DNA of 64,000 bases from positions 372,001 to 436,000 of the forward strand of contig NZ_QUNO01000001.1 of assembly GCF_003387475.1 (NCBI RefSeq). Reading direction: 5' to 3'. The notes below the pieces were generated by a model that was given only the letters and a program-made list of their open reading frames with translations, was not told the DNA's origin and searched no databases. This DNA is from Kutzneria buriramensis. GTDB lineage: Bacteria; Actinomycetota; Actinomycetes; Mycobacteriales; Pseudonocardiaceae. The translations under genes were made by a program, and so were the position numbers. Of this stretch, positions 50,632-58,965 are shown piece by piece. Each line of letters opens with the position of its first letter. The stretch's first letter is position 1.

Positions 50632-51707
50632 CCAGCGCCGACGCCACCCGATGTTGGGTCCGGGAGGCCGTTCGCATCATCGAGGCGGACGCCAACCGCA
50701 GCGCCGACACGCACTTGCTGACCTTCCCGCTGCCCCGGGAGTGGGGTGTCGATCTCTATCTCAAGGACGAGTCAACGCATCCGACCGGTTCCCTCAAGCA
50801 CCGGCTCGCGCGGTCGCTGTTCCTCTACGCGATCTGCAACGGCTGGGTGACCAAGGGCACACCGGTGATCGAGGCGTCGTCCGGTTCGACCGCCGTGTCC
50901 GAGGCCTACTTCGCCCGGCTGCTGGGGCTGCCGTTCATCGCGGTGATGCCCCGCTCCACCAGCCGGGAGAAGATCGCGCTGATCGAGCGGCAGGGCGGCA
51001 GCTGCCACTTCGTGGACGAGCCCGGCGCCATCTACGACGAGTCGCGGCGGCTGGCCGGCGAGCTGCACGGCCACTTCATGGACCAGTTCACGCACGCCGA
51101 GCGGGCCACCGACTGGCGCGGCAACAACAACATCGCCGAGTCGATCTTCGAGCAGATGGCCTCCGAGCAGCACCCCGAGCCGGCCTGGGTGGTCGTCGGC
51201 GCCGGCACCGGCGGCACCAGCGCCACCATCGGCCGCTACGTGCGCTACCGGCGGCTGTGCACCCGGCTGGCCGTCGTCGACCCCGAGCACTCGGTGTTCT
51301 ACGACGCCTGGCAGGACGCCGCGCCCGCGCTGACCGGCTGCAAGGGCTCCCGCATCGAGGGCATCGGCCGGCCGCGGGTGGAGCCCTCCTTCGTCGGCGA
51401 CGTCATCGACCACATGATCAAGGTGCCGGACGCCGCGTCCATCGCCACCATCCGGTTCGCCCGGGAGCTGCTGGGCCGCAAGGTCGGCGGGTCGACCGGC
51501 ACCAACCTGTGGGGCGCGTTCCAGATCATCGCCGGCATGCGCCGGCACGACCGTCCGGGCAGCGTCGTGTCGCTGCTGTGCGACGGCGGCGAGCGGTACG
51601 AGAACACCTACTACGACGACGAGTGGGTCGCCGCGCAGGGCCTCGACCTGCGGCCGCACACCCAGACCCTGGAGAAGTTCTTCGCCACCGGGGAATGGAC
51701 CGCCTGA
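50628..51707 (+). CDS. PLP-dependent cysteine synthase-like protein, probable L-cysteine desulfhydrase (Cds1-like)
   Basis: Fold-type II PLP enzyme of 359 residues. The PLP lysine is Lys57 in [35 protein letters not shown] binds the substrate carboxylate. [20 protein letters not shown] is the phosphate-binding Gly loop. It resembles mycobacterial Cds1 (Rv3684), which releases hydrogen sulfide and pyruvate from cysteine, more than biosynthetic CysK. The assignment of direction is inferred. It is third in an operon headed by Lrp/AsnC, which may tune it to amino-acid supply. Confidence 0.82.
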   Translation: MTSADATRCWVREAVRIIEADANRSADTHLLTFPLPREWGVDLYLKDESTHPTGSLKHRLARSLFLYAICNGWVTKGTPVIEASSGSTAVSEAYFARLLGLPFIAVMPRSTSREKIALIERQGGSCHFVDEPGAIYDESRRLAGELHGHFMDQFTHAERATDWRGNNNIAESIFEQMASEQHPEPAWVVVGAGTGGTSATIGRYVRYRRLCTRLAVVDPEHSVFYDAWQDAAPALTGCKGSRIEGIGRPRVEPSFVGDVIDHMIKVPDAASIATIRFARELLGRKVGGSTGTNLWGAFQIIAGMRRHDRPGSVVSLLCDGGERYENTYYDDEWVAAQGLDLRPHTQTLEKFFATGEWTA

Positions 51708-51714
51708 TCTCCCG

Positions 51715-51744
51715 GCATTAGCGGCCAGTTCCGGCCGCTAATGC
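51715..51744 (+). terminator. 12-bp hairpin after the desulfhydrase gene
   Basis: GCATTAGCGGCC (51715-51726) pairs exactly with GGCCGCTAATGC (51733-51744) over a 6-nt loop, 7 nt after the stop. Confidence 0.7.
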
Positions 51745-51881
51745 TGTGGCCTCGATTACGCTTTTGCCGTCCGGGCACGGTTAAATGCATCAACGCCCCG
51801 CCGCCTTGAAGCGATCGCGCGAGCGCTCATACCGTCGATGGTGTTCGGAAACAACGAGCGAATCGCGTCCGAGGGGAAGTC

Positions 51882-52880
51882 ATGTTCTTTTCGAATAAGT
51901 GGCGAACCGTGACCGTCGGCCTGCTGGCGGCCGGCGCGGTCGTGCTGGCGAACGAGGGTTCCGCCTTCGCCGCCGGCGCGCCGGGCGAGGAAAAGGGCTG
52001 GCACGGCGAGTACTACCAGGACAGCAGTCCCAATCACAACAATCGGCAGATCACCACCCAGGGTGTGATGGCCGAGGCGCGGACGACCAACGGAAATCTG
52101 CTGCACATCTGGCGCAGCGCGGATGGACAGGGCGTGCTGTGGGGCTCGTGGAACGGCGGCGAGGCCTTCCAGCTGGGCGGCGTTCGTTCCAACTACTCAC
52201 CCACCGTCGTCCAGTTCGGCGGCGGCGTCGCCCTCTTCTACACCCATCCGACGGATCACCACATCTACTGGGCGTGGCTCAATCCCCGTGCGCGGGGCAC
52301 CAACTGGACCCAGCTCCCGTTCCGCTCCGAGTACGGCCCGTCCGTCACCCAGATCCCCAGTCAGAGCGGCACCCAGCTGTACTTGGCCTATCGCGAGGAC
52401 GATTCCCTGGGCACCGCGATTCTCGGCAATTTCTACGACGGTCAGCGCTGGGGTGACACCCAGTACATCGACGCCGAGACCCATTCGGCGCCCACGGTGA
52501 CGTACAACGCGGCCAATCGCCGGATCTGGGTCGCGCACGTCGACCCGACCGCCGCCGTGCAGCTCAATTTCCAGACCCTCGGTTCGAGCAACTGGAGCAG
52601 CACGATCCGGGTCGGCGGCAGCGTCTACGGGCCGGTCGGGTTCGCCAGCACCGGCACCAACATGCAGATCGCGGCGCGGTCCACCGCCGACAACGCCATC
52701 TGGTACACCGAGATCGGGCCGGACGGCCGTGGCCTGAACGGCGGCAACTGGACCCGGGACCAGAGCGGCCAGACCACCCCGTGGGGCGTCAACCTGAGCG
52801 TGGTCAACGGCATCATCTACGCGATCACCACCGCGACCACGCTGCTCTCCCTCTACAAGCAGACCTACAACGGCAAGTAG
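51882..52880 (+). CDS. Secreted beta-propeller-like protein of unknown function
   Basis: Protein of 332 residues. A signal peptide (residues 1-30, cut near AFA-AGA) is followed by an Asn/Gly/Ser/Trp-rich mature part. Semi-regular blocks of about 45-50 residues recur, containing patterns such as LLHIWRSADGQGVLWGSW, HIYWAWLNPRARGTNWTQL and RIWVAHVDPTAAVQLNF. This fits a secreted lectin-like or sialidase-like propeller. GAGGGGAAG precedes the ATG. Codon use is less GC-extreme than in neighbouring genes, which may hint at acquisition. I do not recognise the family. Confidence 0.6.
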   Translation: MFFSNKWRTVTVGLLAAGAVVLANEGSAFAAGAPGEEKGWHGEYYQDSSPNHNNRQITTQGVMAEARTTNGNLLHIWRSADGQGVLWGSWNGGEAFQLGGVRSNYSPTVVQFGGGVALFYTHPTDHHIYWAWLNPRARGTNWTQLPFRSEYGPSVTQIPSQSGTQLYLAYREDDSLGTAILGNFYDGQRWGDTQYIDAETHSAPTVTYNAANRRIWVAHVDPTAAVQLNFQTLGSSNWSSTIRVGGSVYGPVGFASTGTNMQIAARSTADNAIWYTEIGPDGRGLNGGNWTRDQSGQTTPWGVNLSVVNGIIYAITTATTLLSLYKQTYNGK

Positions 52881-52890
52881 CTGGTGACAT

Positions 52891-52927
52891 GGAAGGTCCC
52901 CGCCGTCGGTGACGGCGGGGACCTTCC
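52891..52927. terminator. 17-bp perfect bidirectional hairpin
   Basis: GGAAGGTCCCCGCCGTC (52891-52907) pairs exactly with 52911-52927 over a 3-nt loop. It lies between converging genes. Confidence 0.8.
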
Positions 52928-52942
52928 CCCGTCTCGGCGCTA

Positions 52943-53392
52943 CTACGCGCCCTCGTCGGGGCCGGGGTCGCCGCCCTCGGCGCGGACGAGCAGGCGCTCC
53001 ATGTAGTGGTTCCAGCCGATGCCGTGCGACTCGAAGAGCTCCAGCGGCAGGCCTCGGTGGGTCAGCGTGAGCACGGTGGCGGCGCCGTCGGGGCGCAGGG
53101 TGATGTCCACTGTGGACGATCCGGGCGGCGCGGGGTTGCCGGGGTTCTCCCAGCCCCAGGTGAAGACGATCCGGTGGTACGGCTCGACGGTGACGAACTG
53201 CCCGGAGGCGACGTTGCCCTCCCGCACGTTCATCCGGAACACGCCGCCGGGGCGCGGGTCGATCTCGGCCTCCTCGCCCTGCCAGGACAGCCAGCGGTCC
53301 CGGTCGGTGAAGAACGAGAACACGGTCGTGGGCAGCGCGTTGATCCGCTTCTCCACGACCAGTTCCGGCGCCCGCGTCGACGGCTCGGTCAT
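52943..53392 (-). CDS. SRPBCC (AHSA1-type) domain protein
   Basis: Protein of 149 residues. Residues 10-140 follow the AHSA1/START-like pattern: VVEKRINALPTTVFSFFTDRDRWLSWQG, PGGVFRMNVREGNVASGQF, YHRIVFTWGWE, STVDITLRPDGAATVLTLTHRGLP, GWNHYMERLL. It overlaps the ArsR gene by 4 bp (ATGA). ArsR-AHSA1 pairs are common and usually stress-linked; the ligand is unknown. A related domain begins the divergent gene at 53803. Confidence 0.88.
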   Translation of the reverse strand: MTEPSTRAPELVVEKRINALPTTVFSFFTDRDRWLSWQGEEAEIDPRPGGVFRMNVREGNVASGQFVTVEPYHRIVFTWGWENPGNPAPPGSSTVDITLRPDGAATVLTLTHRGLPLELFESHGIGWNHYMERLLVRAEGGDPGPDEGA

Positions 53393-53715
53393 GCCGACCG
53401 TCCCTCCTGTTCGGCGTTGTCCCGCTCGACCTGCTCGGCCAGCGCGGCGAGGGTGTCCAGCTCGGTGGACCACATCGACTCCAGCCACGCGGCCAGCGGC
53501 CCGAGCGCGGCGCGGTCGGCGCGGTAGAGCCGGCGGTTGCCGTCCTTGCGCACGCTGACGAGACCGGCCTTGCGCAGCACGGCGAGGTGCTGGGACACGG
53601 CGCCGAAGGTCACGTCGAAGTGCGCGGCGACGTCGCCGGCGGAGCGCTCGGCGTCCCACACCAGGCGGAGGATCTCCCGCCGGCGTGGTTCGGCGACAGC
53701 GTGCAGCGCGTCCAC
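53389..53715 (-). CDS. ArsR family transcriptional regulator
   Basis: Protein of 108 residues. The winged helix is complete: LHAVAEPRRREILRLVWDAERSAGDVAAHFDVTFGAVSQHLAVLRKAGLVSVRKDGNRRLYRADRAAL. No metal-binding cysteines are present, so it belongs to the non-metal branch that accompanies SRPBCC proteins. Two copies of TTTAGC-N4-GCTAAA lie in its divergent promoter region. GTG 53715 starts it. Confidence 0.92.
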   Translation of the reverse strand: MDALHAVAEPRRREILRLVWDAERSAGDVAAHFDVTFGAVSQHLAVLRKAGLVSVRKDGNRRLYRADRAALGPLAAWLESMWSTELDTLAALAEQVERDNAEQEGRSA

Positions 53716-53723
53716 GCCGGCAG

Positions 53724-53785
53724 TTTAGCTCTGGCTAAAGCTTGCGGTCGAGCGGGCCGCAGGGCTAGCTTTAGCCGTCGCTAAA
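53724..53785. promoter_or_regulatory. Two identical ArsR-type operators
   Basis: TTTAGC-N4-GCTAAA occurs at 53724-53739 and again at 53770-53785, centres 46 bp apart. The first is 8 bp from the ArsR start, the second 17 bp from the divergent SRPBCC start, so each transcript has one site at its 5' end. The AT-rich repeats stand out in this GC-rich DNA. Confidence 0.8.
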
Positions 53786-53802
53786 ATAGATGGGAGCCCG
53801 AG

Positions 53803-54774
53803 ATGACCGTGGACGTGAGCGTGCTGGTGCCGACCGGCGCCGAGGAGACCTACACCTGGCTGACCGAGCCGGCGCGGCTGCGCCGGTGGCAGATCGTCAC
53901 CGGCCGCATGGACCTGCGGGTCGGCGGCGAGTTCCGCTGGCTGGTCGTGCCCGGCCACACCGCCCTCGGCGCGTACACGGCGATCGAGCCGGGCCGCCGG
54001 CTGGCCTGCACCTGGGGCTGGGAGGGCGACGAGGAGGTGCCGCCGGGATCGTCCACCGTGGAGATCACGATCGAGCCGGCGGCCGGCGGCAGCGAGGTCC
54101 GGCTGGTGCACGAGGGCCTCTCCGACACCCAGGCCAAGGGCCACCACGAGGGGTGGACGCACTACCTCGACCGCCTCAAGGCCGTGACGACCAGCGGCGA
54201 CGCCGGTCCCGACGAGTTCGCGGCGATGCAGGACCTCACCCTGCTCAACGCCGCCGAGGCATCGCTGGCGCTCTGCCTGCCCGTGCTGCGGGAGATGGGC
54301 GCCAACCGTGGGACCTCCTCGACCCCGTGCGAGAAGTTCACTGTGGACGATCTCGTCGACCACCTGCTCGGTTCGCTCACCGGTCTCGCCGCGATGACCG
54401 GCCGCCCCTTCGAAGCGGCCACCGACGGCACGCCGGAGGAGCGGGTCGCCGACGCTGGCCAGCGCGTGACCGAGGCGTGGCGGATCCGCGGCGTCGACGG
54501 CGCCGTTCCGGCCGGCCCGCAGGAGTTGCCGGCGGACCTCGCGGCGTCGATCCTGTCAGTGGAATTCCTGGTCCACGCCTGGGACTTCGCCCAGGCCGCC
54601 GGCCTGCCGTTCACCGCGCCCGACGAGCTCACCGGCTACGTGCTGGAGCAGGTGCGCCGCCTCGACGCCGCGGTGGACCTGCGGGCCGGCGGCCAGTTCC
54701 AGGCCGAGACGCCGGTCGGCGCCGACGCGGGCGCGCTCGACAAGCTGATCGCTTTCACGGGGAGGGCTGCTTGA
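53803..54774 (+). CDS. Fusion of SRPBCC domain and mycothiol-dependent maleylpyruvate isomerase-like domain
   Basis: Protein of 323 residues. Residues 1-130 are an AHSA1-type SRPBCC domain (VPTGAEETYTWLTEPARLRRWQ, GEFRWLVVPGHTALGAYTAIEPGRRLACTWGWEGD). Residues 145-323 match the DinB/TIGR03086-type mycothiol-dependent isomerase fold (CEKFTVDDLVDHLLGSLTGLAAMTG, FLVHAWDFAQAAGLP). Histidines in the VDHLL and VHAWD segments are in the usual metal-binding positions. The fusion, next to ArsR operators, suggests thiol-linked detoxification. The enzyme activity is inferred. Confidence 0.82.
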   Translation: MTVDVSVLVPTGAEETYTWLTEPARLRRWQIVTGRMDLRVGGEFRWLVVPGHTALGAYTAIEPGRRLACTWGWEGDEEVPPGSSTVEITIEPAAGGSEVRLVHEGLSDTQAKGHHEGWTHYLDRLKAVTTSGDAGPDEFAAMQDLTLLNAAEASLALCLPVLREMGANRGTSSTPCEKFTVDDLVDHLLGSLTGLAAMTGRPFEAATDGTPEERVADAGQRVTEAWRIRGVDGAVPAGPQELPADLAASILSVEFLVHAWDFAQAAGLPFTAPDELTGYVLEQVRRLDAAVDLRAGGQFQAETPVGADAGALDKLIAFTGRAA

Positions 54775-55445
54775 TGCGCCACACCGATCTGACCGGCGAG
54801 TCCGCCGAGTACGTCGCGGCCCGCGAGGACCTGCGGCTGGCGGAGATCGAGCTGATGCGGCAGCGCGAACGCGTCGCGCGGCAGCGGCGCGACCTGCCGC
54901 CGGGCCCGGTCGTGCCGAACTACGTGCTCCGCGACGGCAACGGCCCGGTCACCCTGGACGAGCTCGTCACCGACCGGCCGTTGATCGTCTACCACCTGAT
55001 GTACGGCAAGCGGCAGACCACGCCCTGCCCGATGTGCACCATGTGGATCGACGGCTTCAACGGCGTGGCCCAGCACATCGCCCGCAATGTCGACCTCGCG
55101 ATCGTCGCCGCGGCCGAGCCCGACGACCTCGACCGCTACGGCCGGGAGCGTGGCTGGGACCAGCTGCGCCTGCTGTCGGCCGGCGACAGCACGTTCAAGC
55201 GCGACCTGCGTAGCGAGGACGAGGACGGCAACCAGGACTCGACGGTGTCGGTCTTCGTCCGTGACGACGACGGCGTGGTCCGGCACCACTACACGGCCCA
55301 CCCGCGCATGGCCGAGGACATCCAGGAGCGCGGCATCGACCTGCTGGCCCCGGTCTGGCACCTGCTGGACCTGACGCCCGCCGGCAGGGGCGACTGGTAC
55401 GCCGGCCTCGACTACGGTCGACTCGTCAGCGGGAGTCGGACCTGA
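54774..55445 (+). CDS. DUF899 family thioredoxin-like protein
   Basis: Protein of 223 residues. The family pattern is clear: EYVAAREDLRLAEIELMRQRERVARQRRDLPPGP near the start, YHLMYGKRQTTPCPMCTMWIDGFNG with a CxxC pair, and a C-terminal VWHLLDLTPAGRGDWYAGLDYG. It overlaps the preceding stop (TGATG) and is in the same ArsR-controlled unit. A thiol-redox role is inferred from the fold. Confidence 0.88.
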   Translation: MRHTDLTGESAEYVAAREDLRLAEIELMRQRERVARQRRDLPPGPVVPNYVLRDGNGPVTLDELVTDRPLIVYHLMYGKRQTTPCPMCTMWIDGFNGVAQHIARNVDLAIVAAAEPDDLDRYGRERGWDQLRLLSAGDSTFKRDLRSEDEDGNQDSTVSVFVRDDDGVVRHHYTAHPRMAEDIQERGIDLLAPVWHLLDLTPAGRGDWYAGLDYGRLVSGSRT

Positions 55446-55461
55446 GCAAGGGGCATGTGCG

Positions 55462-56418
55462 GTGGGCAATCCGGTGCGGTGGGGGATCATGGGCACGGGC
55501 GGGATCGCGCAGCAGTTCGCGACCGACCTGGAACTGACCGACTCCGGCAAGGTCGTCGCGGTCGGCTCACGCAGCCGGGCGAGCGCGGACAACTTCGCCG
55601 ACGGGTTCACGATCGAGCGCCGGCACGCCAGCTATGCGGACCTGGCCGCCGACCCCGAGGTCGACGCCGTCTACGTGGCCACGCCGCACCCCATGCACCA
55701 CCCCAACGCGCTGCTCGCCCTCAATGCCGGCAAGGCCGTGCTGGTGGAGAAGCCGTTCACCATGAACGCCGAGGAGGCGCGCGAGCTGGTGAAGGTGGCG
55801 CGGGCCAACAACGTCTTCCTGATGGAGGCGATGTGGACCCGGTTCCTACCGCACATGCGCAAGGTCCGCGAGCTGGTCGGCGGTCTCGGCGACATCGTCA
55901 CCGTGACCGCCGACTTCGGCTACGGCTTCCCCGAGGAGGCCGATCACCGGCTGTTCGCGCCGGAGCTGGGCGGCGGCGCACTGCTCGACCTGGGCATCTA
56001 CGTGGTGTCGTTCGCCTCCATGGTGCTGGGCACGCCGTCGAAGATCGTCTCGATGATCGATCCGGCGTTCACCGGCGTCGACGCCCAGACGTCGATGATC
56101 TTCGGTTATGACAGCGGCGCACAGGCCCTGCTGAACTGCACCCTGCGGGGCACCAGTCCGACGCGGGCGACCGTCGTCGGCACCGAGGGCCGGATCGAGA
56201 TCGACAGCGAGTTCTTCGCGCCGACCACGGTCCGGCTGGTCCCGCGCGACGGCTCGCCGACGGTGTTCGCCAGCGAGCACGAGGGCCGTGGCCTGCGGCA
56301 CCAGGCCGACGAGGTGGCGCGGCGGCTGGCCGCCGGCGAGACCGAGAGCCCGCTGATGTCGCTGGACGAGAGCGTGTCGATCATGGAGACGATGGACGCG
56401 GTGCTGGCCCGGGCCTGA
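55462..56418 (+). CDS. Gfo/Idh/MocA family NAD(P)-dependent oxidoreductase
   Basis: Protein of 318 residues. The Rossmann motif is GIMGTGGIAQQFATDLE, followed by YVATPHPMHHPNALLALNAGKAVLVEKPFTMN with the conserved EKP. The C-terminal beta-sheet domain includes FGYGFPEEADHRLFAPELGGGALLDLGIYVVSFASM. It resembles dimeric dihydrodiol or glucose-fructose oxidoreductases. The substrate is probably a sugar or cyclitol. Its stop abuts the stop of the converging menA gene with no gap. Confidence 0.9.
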   Translation: MGNPVRWGIMGTGGIAQQFATDLELTDSGKVVAVGSRSRASADNFADGFTIERRHASYADLAADPEVDAVYVATPHPMHHPNALLALNAGKAVLVEKPFTMNAEEARELVKVARANNVFLMEAMWTRFLPHMRKVRELVGGLGDIVTVTADFGYGFPEEADHRLFAPELGGGALLDLGIYVVSFASMVLGTPSKIVSMIDPAFTGVDAQTSMIFGYDSGAQALLNCTLRGTSPTRATVVGTEGRIEIDSEFFAPTTVRLVPRDGSPTVFASEHEGRGLRHQADEVARRLAAGETESPLMSLDESVSIMETMDAVLARA

Positions 56419-57297
56419 TCAGCGGCCGCCGAGCACCAGCGCGGCGGCGGTGGTAATCGCCCACACCAACATGGCCAGGCCGGTGTCCCGGAGCACCGGG
56501 ATCAGCGCCTTGCCCTTGACGCCCTTGATCATCTTCCGGGCGCTGCCGACCAGCAGCGGCAGCGCCAGGAAGCCGAGCAGCAGGTAGCCGTCGCGCAGGC
56601 TCCCGACGATGCTCACCAGGAACGGCACGACGACCAGGCCCAGGTACAGGTTGCGGGTGTCCTGGTCGCCGATCAGCACGGCCAGCGTGCGCTTGCCGGC
56701 CTCGGTGTCGGTGGGGATGTCGCGCAGGTTGTTGGCCACCAGCACGGCGCTGGAGAAGCAGCCGATCGCCACCGCGCCGCCGATGCCGTAGCCGCTGAAG
56801 TCGCCGGCCTGCACGTACAGCGTGCCGAGCACGGCGATCAGTCCGAAGCAGATGAACACCGCCAGCTCGCCGAGGCCGGCGTAGCCGTAGGGGCGCTTGC
56901 CGCCGGTGTAGAACCAGGCCGCCGCAATGCAGACCGCGCCGACCCCGATCAGCCAGTACGAGCCGCTGAGCACCGTCACGGCTACGCCCGCCACGGCGGC
57001 GACGCCGAAGCACACGAACGCCGCCAGCCGAACGGTCGTCGGCTTGGCCACCTTGGAGCCGACCAGCCGCAACGGGCCGACCCGCACGTCGTCGGTGCCG
57101 CGCACGCCGTCGGAGTAGTCGTTGGCGAAGTTCACGCCGATGATCAGGGCGAGCGCCACCACCAAGGTGAGCACCCCCCGCGTGAGGTCGAACGCGCCGA
57201 GCGCGTACGCGGCGCCGTTGCCCACCAGCACCGGGGCGATGGCGTTGGGCAGGGTGCGCGGTCGGGCACCCTCGATCCACTGAGCGACCGTGGCCAT
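56419..57297 (-). CDS. menA: 1,4-dihydroxy-2-naphthoate polyprenyltransferase
   Basis: UbiA-family membrane protein of 292 residues with about eight helices. The first Asp-rich motif is GVNFANDYSDGVRGTDD and the second lies in NNLRDIPTDTEAGKRTLAVLIGD. It joins a polyprenyl chain to 1,4-dihydroxy-2-naphthoate to make demethylmenaquinone. ATG 57297 gives the usual N-terminus ATVAQWIEGARPRTLPNAIAPVLVG. It is now separated from menE and menB by a TnpB element and a secreted-protein gene. Confidence 0.94.
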   Translation of the reverse strand: MATVAQWIEGARPRTLPNAIAPVLVGNGAAYALGAFDLTRGVLTLVVALALIIGVNFANDYSDGVRGTDDVRVGPLRLVGSKVAKPTTVRLAAFVCFGVAAVAGVAVTVLSGSYWLIGVGAVCIAAAWFYTGGKRPYGYAGLGELAVFICFGLIAVLGTLYVQAGDFSGYGIGGAVAIGCFSSAVLVANNLRDIPTDTEAGKRTLAVLIGDQDTRNLYLGLVVVPFLVSIVGSLRDGYLLLGFLALPLLVGSARKMIKGVKGKALIPVLRDTGLAMLVWAITTAAALVLGGR

Positions 57298-57339
57298 GCC
57301 GTCATCTTCCGACACGGCCACGGCCGCCCGTCAACCAGG

Positions 57340-57351
57340 GGTTACGTCCAC
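57340..57351. repeat. 12-bp direct repeat, left copy flanking the TnpB element
   Basis: GGTTACGTCCAC recurs exactly at 58954-58965. The right copy covers the last codons and stop of the gene at 58956-59915, so the left copy looks like the duplicated part of the target. Confidence 0.7.
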
Positions 57352-58953
57352 GTGGCGTGTCGGGAGCAAACGTGATCGAACATGTGTTTGCATGAATGTG
57401 TGACGTTGGCTGGGCGGACGCGGGTGAACGGTGTGTGTCAACCGAGGCCGGACGCACGTGGCTAGGTTCGAGGTTCCGGATGGGTGGACGGCACAGGCGT
57501 ACCGGTTTGCTCTCGACACCACCCCGGCCCAGGTTGGTGTCCTTGTCTCGCATGCAGGTGCCGCGCGGTTCGCGCACAACCATATGCTCGCCTTGACAAA
57601 GGCAGTGCTCGATCAGCGGGCGGCGGAGCGCACCTACGGCCTCCCCGAAGATGAACTCACACCCTCAACGGGGTGGTCGCTGCCCGCGCTGCGGAAAACA
57701 TGGAACCAACGGAAGGACACGGCTGCGCCGTGGTGGCGGGAGAATTCCAAAGAGGCCTACAACACCGGCCTTGATGCCCTGGCACGCGGCCTGGACGCCT
57801 GGTCGAAGTCTCGTACGGGTGAGCGCGCGGGTAAGGCGGTTGGGTTCCCGAGGTTCAAGTCCAGGCGAGTCGAGCGTTCAGTCCGGTTCACCACCGGGGT
57901 CATCCGTGTGGAGACCGATCGGCGTCACATCACCCTCCCGCGCGTGGGCACTATCAAGGCGCATGAGTCCACCCGTAAATTGGTGCGACGACTCGAGGCC
58001 GGCACGGCACGGATTCTGTCGGCGACAGTCGTCGAGGACTCGTCCGGCCGCTGGTTCTGCTCATTCCAGGCGTTGGTGATGTCCAAGGCACGCCCCGCCC
58101 ACGCACTGCGGTCTGCCCATCGGGTGGTGGGTGTCGATGTCGGTGTGAGAGATCTGCTGGTGGTGGCGGCACCGGACGGAACGGAGATACGGCGGGTCGC
58201 GGCCCCGAAGTCGCTCACCGCCGCTCAGCCCAGGTTGCGGCAATTGCAGCGCAAGGCCGCTCGTCAACATGGGCCCCGCGCCACTGCCACTCGGGCGAAG
58301 CGGCGGCCGTCGAAGCGATGGCGCAAGACGCAGACGCGCATTGGCAGGATCCATGCCCGGGCTGCCGACGTTCGTCGGGACATCCTGCACAAGGTCACCA
58401 CCGCCCTCGCCCAACAGCACAACGTTGTGGTGGTCGAGACCTTGAACGTCGCCGGTATGGGCAAAGCCGGCGGCGCCCGCAAACGCGGCTTCAATCGCGC
58501 GCTGGCCGACGCTGCGCTGGCGGAGTTCAGGCGGATGCTGGGCTACAAGACCCGCTGGTATGGCATCCAATTGGTGGAGGCCGACCGGTACTACCCGAGT
58601 TCCAAAACGTGTTCTGTGTGCGGTGGGCGAAAGCCAAACCTCACGCTCGCCGACCGCACCTACACCTGCGACCACTGCGGCGCGCGGATCGACCGTGATC
58701 TCAACGCCGCGACCAACCTCGCCCGACTCGGCGAGACCCATACGTTGGGTGCACAGAGTCCCGCCGACAGTGGGTCGGTGGCAGGACGTGGAGCCACCCG
58801 TGAGACCGATCCCGCGCGAGCGGGCGAGGCAGGAGGCCGTGAAGCGTCAACCCTGCACAACCCGATTCGGGTTGGTCAGGCGGGGACCGCCGTCTCGCAA
58901 GGGACGGCTGCCTGATTGCTGAGCAAACTTACGTCTGCTCGCTAGAAGGCAAC
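57352..58953 (+). mobile_element. TnpB-only insertion element (IS200/IS605 or IS1341 type), limits inferred
   Basis: The limits are set by the 12-bp direct repeat on each side. A left subterminal hairpin (GCAAAC 57366-57371 with GTTTGC 57386-57391) and a right one (GAGCA 58921-58925 with TGCTC 58936-58940) fit IS200/IS605-like ends. GAGCAAAC occurs near both ends (57364-57371, 58921-58928). No TnpA transposase is encoded. The right end after the tnpB stop would encode the scaffold of the guide RNA. Confidence 0.6.
57458..58915 (+). CDS. tnpB: RNA-guided endonuclease TnpB family protein
   Basis: Protein of 485 residues. The start MARFEVPDGWTAQAYRFALD is typical of TnpB. The RuvC-like catalytic residues are intact: Asp227 (VVGVDVGVRDL), Glu327 (VVVETLNVAGMGKAGG) and Asp414 (RIDRDLNAATNLARLG). 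The zinc ribbon has CSVCGG and CDHCGA. About 65 polar residues follow the last RuvC motif. GTG 57458 is preferred; GTG 57431 would add nine residues. TnpB cuts DNA next to a short motif, guided by an RNA from the element end. This copy appears functional. Confidence 0.9.
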   Translation: MARFEVPDGWTAQAYRFALDTTPAQVGVLVSHAGAARFAHNHMLALTKAVLDQRAAERTYGLPEDELTPSTGWSLPALRKTWNQRKDTAAPWWRENSKEAYNTGLDALARGLDAWSKSRTGERAGKAVGFPRFKSRRVERSVRFTTGVIRVETDRRHITLPRVGTIKAHESTRKLVRRLEAGTARILSATVVEDSSGRWFCSFQALVMSKARPAHALRSAHRVVGVDVGVRDLLVVAAPDGTEIRRVAAPKSLTAAQPRLRQLQRKAARQHGPRATATRAKRRPSKRWRKTQTRIGRIHARAADVRRDILHKVTTALAQQHNVVVVETLNVAGMGKAGGARKRGFNRALADAALAEFRRMLGYKTRWYGIQLVEADRYYPSSKTCSVCGGRKPNLTLADRTYTCDHCGARIDRDLNAATNLARLGETHTLGAQSPADSGSVAGRGATRETDPARAGEAGGREASTLHNPIRVGQAGTAVSQGTAA

Positions 58954-58965
58954 GGTTACGTCCAC
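58954..58965. repeat. 12-bp direct repeat, right copy
   Basis: Exact match to 57340-57351. Read on the minus strand it contains the final Trp-Thr codons and TAA of the adjacent secreted-protein gene. Confidence 0.7.
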
